Below are positions 55,102 to 64,000 of a DNA stretch of 64,000 nucleotides, piece by piece. Each line of letters begins with the position of its first letter. Within the stretch, counting starts at the first letter, position 1. The notes below the pieces were generated by a model. The model had not been told where the DNA came from. It ran no database searches and saw only the letters and a list, made by a program, of their open reading frames with translations. The position numbers and the translations under genes are program-made. This stretch comes from JAEUHO01 sp046350655 (GTDB lineage Bacteria; Planctomycetota; PLA2; JAEUHO01), in the NCBI GenBank assembly GCA_046350655.1, contig JAXMAB010000013.1, positions 62,001 to 126,000 on the forward strand. The letters are read 5' to 3'.

Positions 55102-55139
55102 CCGGGAGGCCCGACGGGCGGACGGGGCGGGCCTCCCGG
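55102..55139 (-). promoter_or_regulatory. Intercistronic hairpin between exbB and exbD
   Basis: CCGGGAGGCCCG and CGGGCCTCCCGG form a perfect 12-bp stem with a 14-base loop, between the exbB stop and the next start. No U tract follows, so processing, mRNA protection or partial attenuation to lower exbD relative to exbB is more likely than full termination. Confidence 0.5.
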
Positions 55140-55156
55140 GAGATCGTTCCGGCCGA

Positions 55157-55882
55157 TTACTTCCGGAAGCGCTGGATCATGTCCTCGGCGACGCCGCCGA
55201 GGTCGATCGCGATCTTCGTGACCTTGTCACGGAAGTACTGGTAGGCGGTCACGGCCGGCATCGAGACGACAAGACCGTCGAACGTCGTCACAAGCGCGGC
55301 CGAGATGCCGGTCGCGAGGTCCGTCGGGGTGACCGCGGCGCCGAGGGCCTTGATGGTCTTGAACGCCACGATCATGCCGACCACCGTGCCGAACAGACCG
55401 AGGAGGGGGCCGATGTTCGACAGCCAGAGGATCCAGCCGACCTTCTGCTGGAGCTTCGTGACCTCGACCGCGCCGCGGTTCTCGATCGACGACTTGATGT
55501 CGTCGTAGCCGAAGTTCGCGCGCGAGAGGCCGGCCGCCATCATGTTCGTGAAGAAGTTCGGCTCGGACTCGCAGAGCTCCATCGCTTCCTGGACCTCGTC
55601 CTCCTCGAGGAGGGCCTCGATCTCGTCGATGAGCTCGGGGCGGCAGATCTTGTCGCGGCGGATGTTCACGCCGCACTCGATGATGAGGGCGACCGTCGCG
55701 ACGGACAGGACGATGATCAGCCAGCCGACGGTGCCGCCGTCACGGAGGATGTCCTCCATGGTGAGCGATCCGCTGAAGTCGTGGCCCGCCGCCGGCGCAT
55801 CGGCCGCGAGCGCGGATCCGGCGACCGAGACGAAGGCAACGACGAACAGAAGTGCCAGCCAGCCGAACGTACGCGTACGCAT
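55157..55882 (-). CDS. exbB: ExbB/TolQ/MotA-family proton channel protein
   Basis: The 241-residue protein has an N-terminal signal-like helix (~5-27), then three membrane helices at about 49-74, 148-174 and 189-214. The conserved core is GPLLGLFGTVVGMIVAF and the last-helix GISAALVTTFDGLVVSMPAV with its Thr residues. It forms the pentameric stator that uses proton-motive force with ExbD. AAGGAG is 5 bases before the ATG. Upstream is a 171-bp gap with a GGTACCTT element on the minus strand, so it may have its own promoter as well as read-through from the TPR genes. Confidence 0.92.
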   Translation of the reverse strand: MRTRTFGWLALLFVVAFVSVAGSALAADAPAAGHDFSGSLTMEDILRDGGTVGWLIIVLSVATVALIIECGVNIRRDKICRPELIDEIEALLEEDEVQEAMELCESEPNFFTNMMAAGLSRANFGYDDIKSSIENRGAVEVTKLQQKVGWILWLSNIGPLLGLFGTVVGMIVAFKTIKALGAAVTPTDLATGISAALVTTFDGLVVSMPAVTAYQYFRDKVTKIAIDLGGVAEDMIQRFRK

Positions 55883-56053
55883 GGACTCTCCTTGCGGGAC
55901 TCAGACCTCGGAACCGAGGCGAATGGGGGAGCGACGAAGGGGGGGAAGGTACCGAACCGCGGACCTGTTTTCCAGATCCGGGGGAAGGCAGCGACTGGGT
56001 ACCCGGAGGGGGCGGGGCCTTTCGCCCGCCCGGCCGGGGTGGGGGGGGACTGA

Positions 56054-57373
56054 CTAGGGTGCCTTGGTCGCCCACGACGAACCGCGCCAGTCCTTCTGGA
56101 GCTCGTCGCGGGCGCCCTTGGCCTGCGCCTGGTAGAGGGCCTTGCCCTCGGGCTTCGTGGCGGCCGAGGCCGCCCCGTCGGCGGCCTTGGCGAGGTAGTA
56201 CAGGGCGCGGGGCACCTCGGCGGTGACCGAGAAGTACTTCACGCGCACCTGCGCAAAGGCGAACACCGCCTCGCTGTACTTCTTCTCGGCGAGGAACGCG
56301 AGGCCGATGCCGTTCTGGGCGACGGCCTGGACGGTCGGCGCCAGCGCGCCGGCCAGGACCGCCTCGATGACCTCCGCGGGCTTGCCCGCGAGCTTCGTCT
56401 TGAGCGCCTCGGGTGTGCCCTGCTGCAGGAAGGCGCGGAGGCGGCCGAAGGCGGCGGGCGAGCCCTCCTTCTCCGCGGCCTCGCGCATGACGCGGGCCTT
56501 CTCCATGCGCGCCTCGTTGTAGAAGCGGCCGAAGTCGCGGCGGCTGCACGCGTCGGTCGTCTGCTCGAGGAGCGACTGCACGGCGGCGGTCGCGGCCTCG
56601 TACGCGGTCTCCGCGCCCGTGAGGTCCTTCTTCGCCTCGGCGACGCGGCCCGGGCCGAGCTTGGCCTCGTACGCGAAGCGGGCGCCGATGGGGGTGGTGA
56701 TCGACTTCTGGTAGAGGGCGTCGAACGCCGCCGCGGCCTGGTCCGCGCGGTCGAGCGCGAGCAGCGTCTGGGCCTTGAGGAGCAGGGCGTCCGCGTAGAA
56801 GCGGTTCTTGCCCTCCTTGTAGCGCGCGAGATAGCCCTTCTCCTCGCCGCTGTCGGCGTCGAGCGCGCGGAGCGCGTCCTCGAGGAGCGACTTGTCGCCC
56901 TTCGCGACGCCGTCGCGGTACGACGCCAGCGCGTAGTGGTAGATCGCGTAGCCGACGTACCACTTGGCCTTGCCGGCTTCGGCCGGGAACGGCCTGTACT
57001 CGGCCTTGCCGGTGCCCGGGTCGAGCGTGCGCCCGCCGCCGGCGACCGAGGCGAAGCCGTTGCGCGCGGCCTCGGCGTTGCCGCTCTCGAGCTCCGACAC
57101 GGCGGCGCGGTACGCGGTCGCCTGGGCGTCCTCGGCGCTCCGCTTGATGTCGAGCACGAGGCGCGTGTCGACGCGCTCGACGGCCTGGCCCGCCTTCACG
57201 CGGTAGGAGATCTGCAGCCAGTTCTCCTCGACGATGTCGGCGACGGTCTTGCTGGCGGGCGCGCACGTCGTCGGGTCGAGGTAGCGGATCTCGTCGGCGC
57301 GGGCGGAGCCGGCCGCGGTCGCGGCGAGCGCGATCGCGGCGAGGGCCAGGGACGGACGGCGGGGGAGGTTCAT
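56054..57373 (-). CDS. Exported helical-repeat (TPR-like) protein of 439 residues
   Basis: A Sec signal (residues 1-26, ending SARA-DE) precedes all-helical sequence with TPR-like helix pairs (for example ADALLLKAQTLLALDRADQA and AVAQNGIGLAFLAEKKYSEA). No enzyme motif is visible. It starts 25 bp after the stop of the larger TPR gene, so the two are one transcript, followed by exbB and two exbD genes. Its job is likely as a periplasmic scaffold for the proton-driven machine; this is inference from context. Confidence 0.75.
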   Translation of the reverse strand: MNLPRRPSLALAAIALAATAAGSARADEIRYLDPTTCAPASKTVADIVEENWLQISYRVKAGQAVERVDTRLVLDIKRSAEDAQATAYRAAVSELESGNAEAARNGFASVAGGGRTLDPGTGKAEYRPFPAEAGKAKWYVGYAIYHYALASYRDGVAKGDKSLLEDALRALDADSGEEKGYLARYKEGKNRFYADALLLKAQTLLALDRADQAAAAFDALYQKSITTPIGARFAYEAKLGPGRVAEAKKDLTGAETAYEAATAAVQSLLEQTTDACSRRDFGRFYNEARMEKARVMREAAEKEGSPAAFGRLRAFLQQGTPEALKTKLAGKPAEVIEAVLAGALAPTVQAVAQNGIGLAFLAEKKYSEAVFAFAQVRVKYFSVTAEVPRALYYLAKAADGAASAATKPEGKALYQAQAKGARDELQKDWRGSSWATKAP

Positions 57374-57397
57374 GGGGTGCTCCGGGGATCTCGGGGA

Positions 57398-60300
57398 CTA
57401 CTTGCCGTCCATGCCGGCGGGCGCGGGGGGCGTGCCGGCGTCCATGGCCGCAGGAGCGTCGGCCGGCTCCGGCGGGGCGTCCTCCCGGGGCATCCGCCGC
57501 AGGTCCTCGGGCTTCACCGAGAGGCCGACGGTGGCGGCCGCGCGGATCGTGCGATCCTGCAGCGACTCCCACTCCGCGAGGGTCCGCTCGTGGCGCTCGG
57601 CGCCGCCGATCTTCGGGTAGATCGCCTTGTTGAACGAGATCGTCTTGGCGGCGCTGTTGAGGAACCGGACCGCGTCGGCCTTGGCCGCCTCGCCGCCCTG
57701 GCCCTGCGCGGCGGCGGCCGCGCGCTCGCCCATCGAGACGTACGTCTCGAGGAGGATCGTCTGCGCCTCCCACCAGTCGGCGCTGTCCGCGAGGGCCTGG
57801 GGCGGCACCTCGAGGACCGCGCGGGCGGAGCCGACGGCGCCGAACGCGTCGTCCGCGAGGCCCGTACGCGAGTAGCAGCGCGCGAGCGAGAGCAGGAACT
57901 CGTTGTCGGTGACGCCGTGCTGCCCCCAGAACTTGGCGTCGAAGCCGGCGTTCTTGAGGCTCTTCACGATCGGCTTCAGCTCGTCGTCGGTCTTCTTCGT
58001 CAGCTCGTTCTTGAGCTGAGTGACGGCCTTCTCGTAGTCCGACTGCAGGGCGTCGTTCGCGTACCGCGGGAGCGCGTCGCCCGAGAGGTTCTTCAGGTCC
58101 TCCTTGAACTGCGCCGCCGTCTCCGACTTGCGCACCGGCACCGGCCACTCCTGGCCCTTGAAGTCGGTCGCGCGCAGGACCGCGACCTCGGCGCGCAGCA
58201 CGAGCCGCACGATCTTGGCGTTGGCGGGATTGCGCGCGGCGTAGGGCTCGAGGTAGACGAGGGCCTTCTGGTAGGCCTTCTTGGCGTCGTCGCCGGACGC
58301 CTGCTCGGCGAGGCGGTACCACACGTCGCCGGCCACGCGCGAGTACGCGCGACGGTTCGCGTGGCTCTCCGGGAGGGCCTTCACCTCGGGCATCCCGAAG
58401 TACTGCTCGAACAGGTCGCGGGCCATGGCGAGGTCGGTCTTCGTCGCGGGGTCGTTGCGCGCGAGCGAGTAGTAGCGGTAGGCCAGGCGCGCGACGTCCT
58501 CCGGCGTGCGGCGCTTCGGGCCGGCGCCGGCGGCGGCGTCGAGCTTCTGGAGCGCCTCGTCGAGCTGGAGGTAGAGCTCGGCGGCCCGGCGCATCGAGGG
58601 CACCTGCTCGACCTGCAGGGCGGTGCGCTGCGCGGTCAGCTCGTCGGCCCGCTTGGCGAGGGTGGCGATCTTCTCGCGGACCGCCGCGAGCTCGGCCCGC
58701 GCCTTCTTGCGCTCCTCGAGCTTCGCCGCCAGCTCGGCCTCCTTCTTCTTCTTCTCCTCCTCGCCGAACTTCACACCTTCGCCCTTGATGAACTCGAACC
58801 ACGCCTCGAGGCGGGCGATGGCCTGGTTCAGGTCCGACACGCGGCCGACCAGCTGGATCTCCTCCTTGTCGGCCGCGATCCGCTGGGCGCGGACGCCCTT
58901 CGACCGGTCCTCGGGCGTGCCGATCAGCTCGACCTGGACGGCGTCGATCTTGACCTGGATCTCCCTCGACGCGTCCTGGTAGTGCTTCGCGAGCTTCGAG
59001 ACGATCGACGGGATCTTCGGGTAGTCGGGCGCCTGGGTGAGGAGGTCGCGGTAGGCCGCCTCGGCCTCGGCGACCTTGCCCTGCTCGGCGAGCACGTCGC
59101 AGCGGAGGCCGAGGGCGATCTTGCCGTAGTCGCCGCCCTCGGGGTGGCGGGCGGTGAACCCGTCGAGGAGCTTGAGCGCCTCGTCCGGACGGCCGGCGCC
59201 GACCTGCGCGCGGGCCTCCCAGTAGTCGTTGGCCGCGGCCTGGGCGCGGCGCATCGTCGCGAGCGTCGGGTTGTCGGCGATCTTGCGCTTGCCGGCGTCG
59301 GTGGCCCACGCCGCGCGCGCGGACGCCGCGGCCTTCACCGCGTCGTCCCACGCCTCGAGTTCGATCTCGACGCGGACGAGGTAGACGAGCGCCGGGTCCT
59401 GGTACTCGCTGGTCGGCTGCTTCGCCGTCTCGGCGAAGAGTCCCCGAGCCTTCGCGAGCAGGGATTGCCAAGAGTCCTTGGCGGACTTCGGGTCCTCCTT
59501 GAGCTTCATGGCCTCGGTGAACGTCTCGCGCGCGCTGCGGTAGGCGAGGTCCGAGACCGAGCCGGCGCCCTCGCCCTGCCACTTCGGCTGCTGGGCGATG
59601 ACCCGGGTGGTGATGTCGTCACGGCGGCGCTTGTCGGCGGCGTCCCCGGTGCGGTTGAACACCTCCTGGGCGAGCCGCCGCTGGTTGTCGTACGCCTCGA
59701 CGACGAGCTTCTTCGTCGCCGCGTCGGCCTTGTCCGGCGTCAGGCGGCCGGCGGCCTCCTCGTCGATCAGGACCTCGTACGCGGCGGCGGCCTCGATGAT
59801 CAGCTGCTTCGCCGTGTAGCACTGCGCCATGCCGACCCACGAGGGGTACACGTACTTGCGCAGGTTCTCCGGCGTCGCGGACGCCGACTTGATCACGTTG
59901 CGGTAGGCGGCGATCGCGTCGTCGAACTTGCCGCTGGCGCGGCCGTTCTCGGCGATCTTGAAGAGGACCGCCGGGTCGCCGCCGGCGCTGCCGCTGGCCA
60001 CGCGGGTCAGCGCGGCGTTCGCCATCGCGGCGACGTGGGAGAGGCCGTTGGACGTGGCCGACTCCGACGCCTTGTTCAGGATCCGGATCGCCTCGTCGCC
60101 GGAGCCGAGGCGCCACTCGACGAGGCCCCACTCGACCATCGCGCGGAGGCCGAAGTCCATGCGGTCGAGGCGGCTCTGGGCGGCGCGGCGCTCGAGGTCG
60201 CCGAGGTGGCGGCGGGCCTCCTTCAGGAGGTCGCGCACCTCGCGCTCGGTGACCGTCGGGTTGTCCACGACCTGGTCGGTCTTGGCGACGGCGTTCGCGA

Positions 60301-61207
60301 GCTTGCCGATGTGGTAGTAGCCGAGCGCGATGACCTTGCGGTGGTCGTCGCCCTGGTCCTCGGTGGACGCGCAGGCGATGAACATGCTCATCGCCTTCTG
60401 GTACGTCTGCCACTGCTCCTTGCCGCTCATGCAGTCGCCGACGGCCCAGAGCGCCTGGCCCTGGAAGTCCTGCGCGAACACCTGCGTCAGCTTGCCGTCG
60501 TTGTCGAACGCGTAGTCCTCGAGGATCTTCTGCGCCTGCTTGAGGCCGTCGAGCTGCGTGCTGCTGCACTTCGGCGCGGTGAGCGCCTTGTAGTAGCCCA
60601 TCACCGCGAGGTAGTAGTTCGCGAGCGCCCGGTCGTTCTCGAGCTTCGCGTTGGACGACAGCCACTTGTAGGTCTGGATCGCCTTGTCGGCGTACCGCGT
60701 CGCGCCGTCGAGGACGTCCGCCGCCTTCGCGCCGCGCGCCGTGAGCTTCTCGGTGTCCGCCGAGAGCTCCGACGACTGCTCGACGAACCACTGCTGCATG
60801 CCCGCCGTCTCGAAGCGCGCCTTGTCGGCCTGCGGGTCGTCCGGGAACTTCTTCACGAACGCGTCGATCGAGTCGATCGCCGCGTCGAGCTTGCTCGTCG
60901 CGTCGGCCCACGGGACCGAGGGGTTGTTGACCGCGGTGACCGCGTCGGCCTTGCCGAGCAGCGCCATGCCGTAGCGGGCGCGGTCGCGCTCCTGCTGCGG
61001 GCGCTTCTCGTCGTTCAGGATCGTCTCGAAGACGCGCTTGGCGTACTCGAGGTAGCCCTTCTCGATCAGCCGCTGACCGAACTCGAAGTCGTCCCAGCCG
61101 GCGCGCACCGGCGCCGGGACGGCCCACACGAGCGCCACCAGGGCCAGGAGCCCGAGGCGGCGGAGACGGGATCGACGGGCGACGGGCAGGGGCGAGGGGA
61201 CGCTCAT
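57398..61207 (-). CDS. Very large exported TPR protein (1269 residues)
   Basis: ATG 61207 gives a signal peptide (RLGLLALVALVWAVPAPVRA) and then helical repeats for almost the whole length, many of recognisable TPR type (RLIEKGYLEYAKRVFETILN; QAQKILEDYAFDND). A coiled coil at about 790-880 is rich in Lys/Glu (EEEKKKKEAELAAKLEERKK). The last ~40 residues are Pro/Ala-rich. No catalytic motif is seen. Large TPR proteins next to one TolQ-like and two TolR-like proteins recall the Agl/Glt trans-envelope machine of Myxococcus, but no homology to it can be shown here. A CGGAGCG sequence precedes the start. Confidence 0.8.
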   Translation of the reverse strand: MSVPSPLPVARRSRLRRLGLLALVALVWAVPAPVRAGWDDFEFGQRLIEKGYLEYAKRVFETILNDEKRPQQERDRARYGMALLGKADAVTAVNNPSVPWADATSKLDAAIDSIDAFVKKFPDDPQADKARFETAGMQQWFVEQSSELSADTEKLTARGAKAADVLDGATRYADKAIQTYKWLSSNAKLENDRALANYYLAVMGYYKALTAPKCSSTQLDGLKQAQKILEDYAFDNDGKLTQVFAQDFQGQALWAVGDCMSGKEQWQTYQKAMSMFIACASTEDQGDDHRKVIALGYYHIGKLANAVAKTDQVVDNPTVTEREVRDLLKEARRHLGDLERRAAQSRLDRMDFGLRAMVEWGLVEWRLGSGDEAIRILNKASESATSNGLSHVAAMANAALTRVASGSAGGDPAVLFKIAENGRASGKFDDAIAAYRNVIKSASATPENLRKYVYPSWVGMAQCYTAKQLIIEAAAAYEVLIDEEAAGRLTPDKADAATKKLVVEAYDNQRRLAQEVFNRTGDAADKRRRDDITTRVIAQQPKWQGEGAGSVSDLAYRSARETFTEAMKLKEDPKSAKDSWQSLLAKARGLFAETAKQPTSEYQDPALVYLVRVEIELEAWDDAVKAAASARAAWATDAGKRKIADNPTLATMRRAQAAANDYWEARAQVGAGRPDEALKLLDGFTARHPEGGDYGKIALGLRCDVLAEQGKVAEAEAAYRDLLTQAPDYPKIPSIVSKLAKHYQDASREIQVKIDAVQVELIGTPEDRSKGVRAQRIAADKEEIQLVGRVSDLNQAIARLEAWFEFIKGEGVKFGEEEKKKKEAELAAKLEERKKARAELAAVREKIATLAKRADELTAQRTALQVEQVPSMRRAAELYLQLDEALQKLDAAAGAGPKRRTPEDVARLAYRYYSLARNDPATKTDLAMARDLFEQYFGMPEVKALPESHANRRAYSRVAGDVWYRLAEQASGDDAKKAYQKALVYLEPYAARNPANAKIVRLVLRAEVAVLRATDFKGQEWPVPVRKSETAAQFKEDLKNLSGDALPRYANDALQSDYEKAVTQLKNELTKKTDDELKPIVKSLKNAGFDAKFWGQHGVTDNEFLLSLARCYSRTGLADDAFGAVGSARAVLEVPPQALADSADWWEAQTILLETYVSMGERAAAAAQGQGGEAAKADAVRFLNSAAKTISFNKAIYPKIGGAERHERTLAEWESLQDRTIRAAATVGLSVKPEDLRRMPREDAPPEPADAPAAMDAGTPPAPAGMDGK

Positions 61208-62176
61208 CGGAACGCTCCGGGTCGAACGGGTCGGATCGGGGACGAGACGGGGGCCGAGGGCCGACCGTCGCGGCATGGGGAGAACCCTGCTCCGTTCCGG
61301 GACGGCGTCGTCCGCGGGAGGGCACGGAGGGAGGGGCATCGGAGAGAGGTGCGGGAAGGGCGCATCCTAGGCATCGCGGAGCGATCCCGCAAGGCAGACA
61401 CGCCGGGGGCCGGGGCTCCGGTCCTCCGGCGTGCCGCGAGGTTGTCGAGGGGGGCGGCGAGCGATGCCCCCGGGACGAGAAGGTCGGCGTGCCACGACCG
61501 GTGCGTCGTCGCGTCGAGAGGACGATCGCAGCCCGCGGTACGGGCGCAGGGACGTCCGAGGAGGGCCTCGATCGCGGGTCGGCGCGAGGCGCAGCCGGAC
61601 GGCGCGATGGAGGGGCGCGGCGGGGGGAGGAGGCGGACGTTCACCGGGATCGAGGCAAACTTCGCGCGTTCGGGCGCGCGGTGCCCTCGGGAACGAGTCC
61701 GACACGAGAATCCTAAACCCACCCGCAGGGGGATGCAACTCCAAAGTACGAATTCGCGCGCAGGCGCGCCGCGGTCATCGGCGCGCCCGCGCGCACGCGG
61801 TGCGGTCGTGTTCCCGGGACGCGAGGCCCGTCCGCCGAGGCCCCGCGGTCGCGCCCACGCACGGACTCGACGTACGCCCGCGGGACGGCGGTGCGCGCGT
61901 GCGACCACGAGCCGCACGCGCCTCGCATCGCCCAGGGAGCGCGTTGCACCTGCGTCGCGGCGCCGCGGGCTCGCGCGCCGGCCGAGGGCCGCCAGGCCGG
62001 CGCGCGGCAGGCCGCGATCCGCGCGGGGACCGACGGAGCCCTCCGCCGTGTCGGACGTCGCAGGTCGTCGGCGCGCGCGCGGCCCCGCGCGGTGGGGGCC
62101 GGTGCGCCGGAGCCCGCGCCGCGGGCCCGAGCGACGCGCGCCCCACCGGCGGAGGCGGCGGATCTCGCCGCCCAAA
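61208..62176. other. Long gene-free spacer upstream of the TPR-ExbBD operon
   Basis: No gene is supported on either strand in about 1 kb; the many open frames are GC artefacts. A minus-strand TAGGAT element is present near 61365, about 160 bp before the TPR start, and an AT-richer pocket lies at 61705-61760. A degenerate copy of the dispersed palindrome (GGGACGCGAGGCCCG, then GGCCCCGCGGTC) is at 61813-61851. Promoter and leader for the operon should lie here. Confidence 0.6.
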
Positions 62177-62213
62177 AGCGCGCGCCGGGTGGCTCTCGCC
62201 ACCCGGGCGCGCT
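62177..62213 (-). terminator. Intrinsic terminator of the right-edge secretin gene
   Basis: GCCACCCGG pairs with CCGGGTGGC around a TCTC loop, extended by further GC pairs with a one-base bulge. On the minus strand the stem runs into CTTTTGGG. It lies 18 bp after the stop codon at 62231. Confidence 0.85.
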
Positions 62214-62230
62214 CGACGTCGTCGCGTCGG

Positions 62231-64000
62231 TTACTTGCAGCCGCAGGCCGGAGGCGGCGGAGCGCACGCCGGCGCGGGCGGCGGCGTGAACATCTCGCAC
62301 GACTCCTCCTCGGGCAGCTCCATCAGGGGCATGGTCGCCTCGGGGCGCAGCGGCGGGGTGTAGTCGCCCTTCGGCTCCTGCTCGTCGAGCACCTCGACCT
62401 GCGCCGAGATGAGGACGATCAGGTTCTTGCGGTTCACGTAGTGGCCCTTGCGGGAGAACATGAAGCCGAGGACCGGGATCTTGCCGAGGATCGGCACCTC
62501 GCTCGTCGCGTCGACCTGCTCGTAGAACGTCAGGCCGCCGAGGAGGAGCGTGCCGCCGTCCGGCATGGTGACCGTGGTGCGGACGCTGCTCTTCTGGAGC
62601 TTGGGGATCTGGATGACGACCGGGGCCGACGCCGTCACCGGACCGGACGCGAGCGACGTGGAGAACGTCGGGATCGGCCGGACGAGCGTGGCGACCGTGG
62701 GCCGCAGCTCGAGGGTGATGAAGCGGCGGTCGGCGCTGACGACCGGCTTGACGTCGAGGACGACGCCGTCGATCGCGTTCTTGATGATCGGGTTGGCGAT
62801 GTTGGCCGCCTGGGCGATCTCGACGTCGTAGTCGGCGACGTAGGCGACCTTGTTCAGGACCTCGACCGTCGCGCGCTGCGTGTTGTAGACCGTCAGCTTG
62901 GTGGCCGTGATCTGCTGGACGCGCTCGCTCTTCTGCACGGCGCGCAGGATCACCTCGACCTGCGTGTCGTCGAGGAACGTGTGCTGGATCGCCATGCCGC
63001 CCGTGCCGAGCAGCGTGTTCTGGTTGCCGAGCACCGAGTCGAAGAGGTTCTCGATGCGGGCGCGGTAGGCGCCGTCCGAGCCGTCGTTGTAGAAGGCGCC
63101 GGAGTCGTTGCTCGTACCGGCCGAGGCGGGCTCGGGCTTCACGCCGAGCGGCACGCCCTGCGGGTTGGCCGGGGTGCCGAAGAAGAGGTCGTCGTTCGGC
63201 GCGTTGGGCCCGAGGCCGGCGACGCCGATGCCCTGGGCGTTGTCGCCGAGGCCGCGGACGTCCACGCCCACGTCACGGAGGAAGTTGTCCTCGACCGTGA
63301 TGAACCGGACTTCCATCGAGACGAGCGGGCCGGAGTTGCGGCGCAGCTCGTCGAGGAGCGTCTGCACCTCGTTGAGGACCTCGACCGTGTTGCGGCCGAT
63401 CAGCGTGCCGCCCTTGAGCTCGAGGCTCGCGCCCTCGGCGCCCCACGACTCCTTCGCGACCATCTCCTTGATCGTGTCCACCAGCTGCTCGGTGGGGTAG
63501 ATCGGGGACGGCTCGGGGAGCTCGGGCGGCTCGGGCGGGGTGTAGTTGCTCGGCGCCAGGTAGATGTCGGTGCCGCGGTAGTTCTGGATCTTCACCGCGA
63601 GGTCGCGGACGTCGAAGTACTTGAGGCGCAGCGTGCCCGCGACCTCGTCCTTCATGGCGATCGTCACGACGCCGTCGCGCGGCTCCCAGCGCAGCTCGTG
63701 CTGGCTGGTGATCAGGTTCAGGACCTCCTCGACCGTCACGTCGTCGAGGCCGGGGATCGTGACCTTCACCTCGTCGAACTTCGTCGAGCGGACCTTCGGG
63801 GTGATGTGGAAGTTGAGGCCGGTCACCGTGCGGAGGTACGTGACGACCTGGTCGAGGTTCTGCTCGGAGAACTGGAGGCCCTTCACGCGCTTGGCGCGGA
63901 GCGCCGTCATGATGGCCTGCTTGCTCTCGCTCTCCGTCGCGTCGTCGGCGTCACCGACCGAGCGCGGCTTGCGGCGGGAGATCTCGTCCCAGTTGTCCGG
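62231..64000 (-). CDS. Secretin paralog with Cys-rich tail, 5' end missing
   Basis: The frame is open to the right edge (first visible residues PDNWDEISRRKPRS), so the N-terminal part lies outside; about 589 residues are visible. An ATG at 63910 lies inside a region aligned with the paralog at 48524-51297 and is not the true start. Visible domains are a secretin short N-terminal domain (FSEQNLDQVVTYLRTVTGLN), an N1-like domain, and the secretin ring domain (VPILGKIPVLGFMFSRKGHY). The C-terminus ends with five cysteines (CEMFTPPPAPACAPPPPACG then CK), unusual for secretins and absent in the paralog. A terminator follows. Confidence 0.85.
   Translation of the reverse strand, partial: PDNWDEISRRKPRSVGDADDATESESKQAIMTALRAKRVKGLQFSEQNLDQVVTYLRTVTGLNFHITPKVRSTKFDEVKVTIPGLDDVTVEEVLNLITSQHELRWEPRDGVVTIAMKDEVAGTLRLKYFDVRDLAVKIQNYRGTDIYLAPSNYTPPEPPELPEPSPIYPTEQLVDTIKEMVAKESWGAEGASLELKGGTLIGRNTVEVLNEVQTLLDELRRNSGPLVSMEVRFITVEDNFLRDVGVDVRGLGDNAQGIGVAGLGPNAPNDDLFFGTPANPQGVPLGVKPEPASAGTSNDSGAFYNDGSDGAYRARIENLFDSVLGNQNTLLGTGGMAIQHTFLDDTQVEVILRAVQKSERVQQITATKLTVYNTQRATVEVLNKVAYVADYDVEIAQAANIANPIIKNAIDGVVLDVKPVVSADRRFITLELRPTVATLVRPIPTFSTSLASGPVTASAPVVIQIPKLQKSSVRTTVTMPDGGTLLLGGLTFYEQVDATSEVPILGKIPVLGFMFSRKGHYVNRKNLIVLISAQVEVLDEQEPKGDYTPPLRPEATMPLMELPEEESCEMFTPPPAPACAPPPPACGCK

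Overview
The window is about 72% GC by eye and densely packed. It comes from a Gram-negative-type bacterium: there is an LptD-like outer-membrane protein, two secretins, ExbB/ExbD proteins, lipoprotein signals and a YfaS-type alpha-2-macroglobulin. The mix of large TPR proteins, Asp-rich M14 peptidases, duplicated peptide ABC transporters and fused spermidine synthase-like proteins fits a high-GC Planctomycetota or relative. This is inference; no rRNA or tRNA gene is present to anchor it. Start codons are often GTG, and many genes overlap by 1-4 bases.

Layout. 1-2775: 3' part of an unrecognised proline-rich protein. 2952-7871: elongation factor P, a fused membrane/spermidine synthase-like protein, a DUF374 acyltransferase and a CxxCxxCC (YkgJ-type) protein. 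7872-8936: an accessory-looking stretch with a 221-bp tandem repeat, twin hairpins with identical loops, and a 30-residue membrane ORF. 8937-15317 (minus strand): a DUF2135 (YfaP-like) protein with its alpha-2-macroglobulin partner, then a crotonase-fold protein. 15414-25786: two M14 peptidase paralogs (the first has lost its metal ligands), a CHASE2 adenylate cyclase, an SH3b protein, an M48 protease, a class II cyclic-nucleotide phosphodiesterase, and a divergent MscS channel with a cyclic-nucleotide-binding domain.

25827-32683 is a complete peptide/nickel-type ABC importer whose two permeases carry unusual extra domains. 32986-37983 holds envelope and cofactor genes (MurJ, LptD-like, CoaD). 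38043-46489 is a second importer with two tandem substrate-binding proteins, followed by RidA and a convergent HAD hydrolase. 48524-64000 (minus strand) holds a lipoprotein secretin, a sulfatase-fold lipoprotein, an ExbB-ExbD-ExbD set led by two TPR proteins, and a second secretin cut by the window edge. Three U-tract terminators mark transcript ends in this block.

The clearest functional unit is synthesis, sensing and breakdown of cyclic nucleotide at 19162-25786. The most notable unexplained structure is a dispersed palindrome (arm GGACCGCGAGGCCCGCCGG), found mostly just after genes and once inside a linker of the LptD-like gene. Several genes (3562, 22131, 32986, 51297) show single-base frame breaks, three of them repaired by adding one base to a G or C run. 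These look more like sequence errors than decay.
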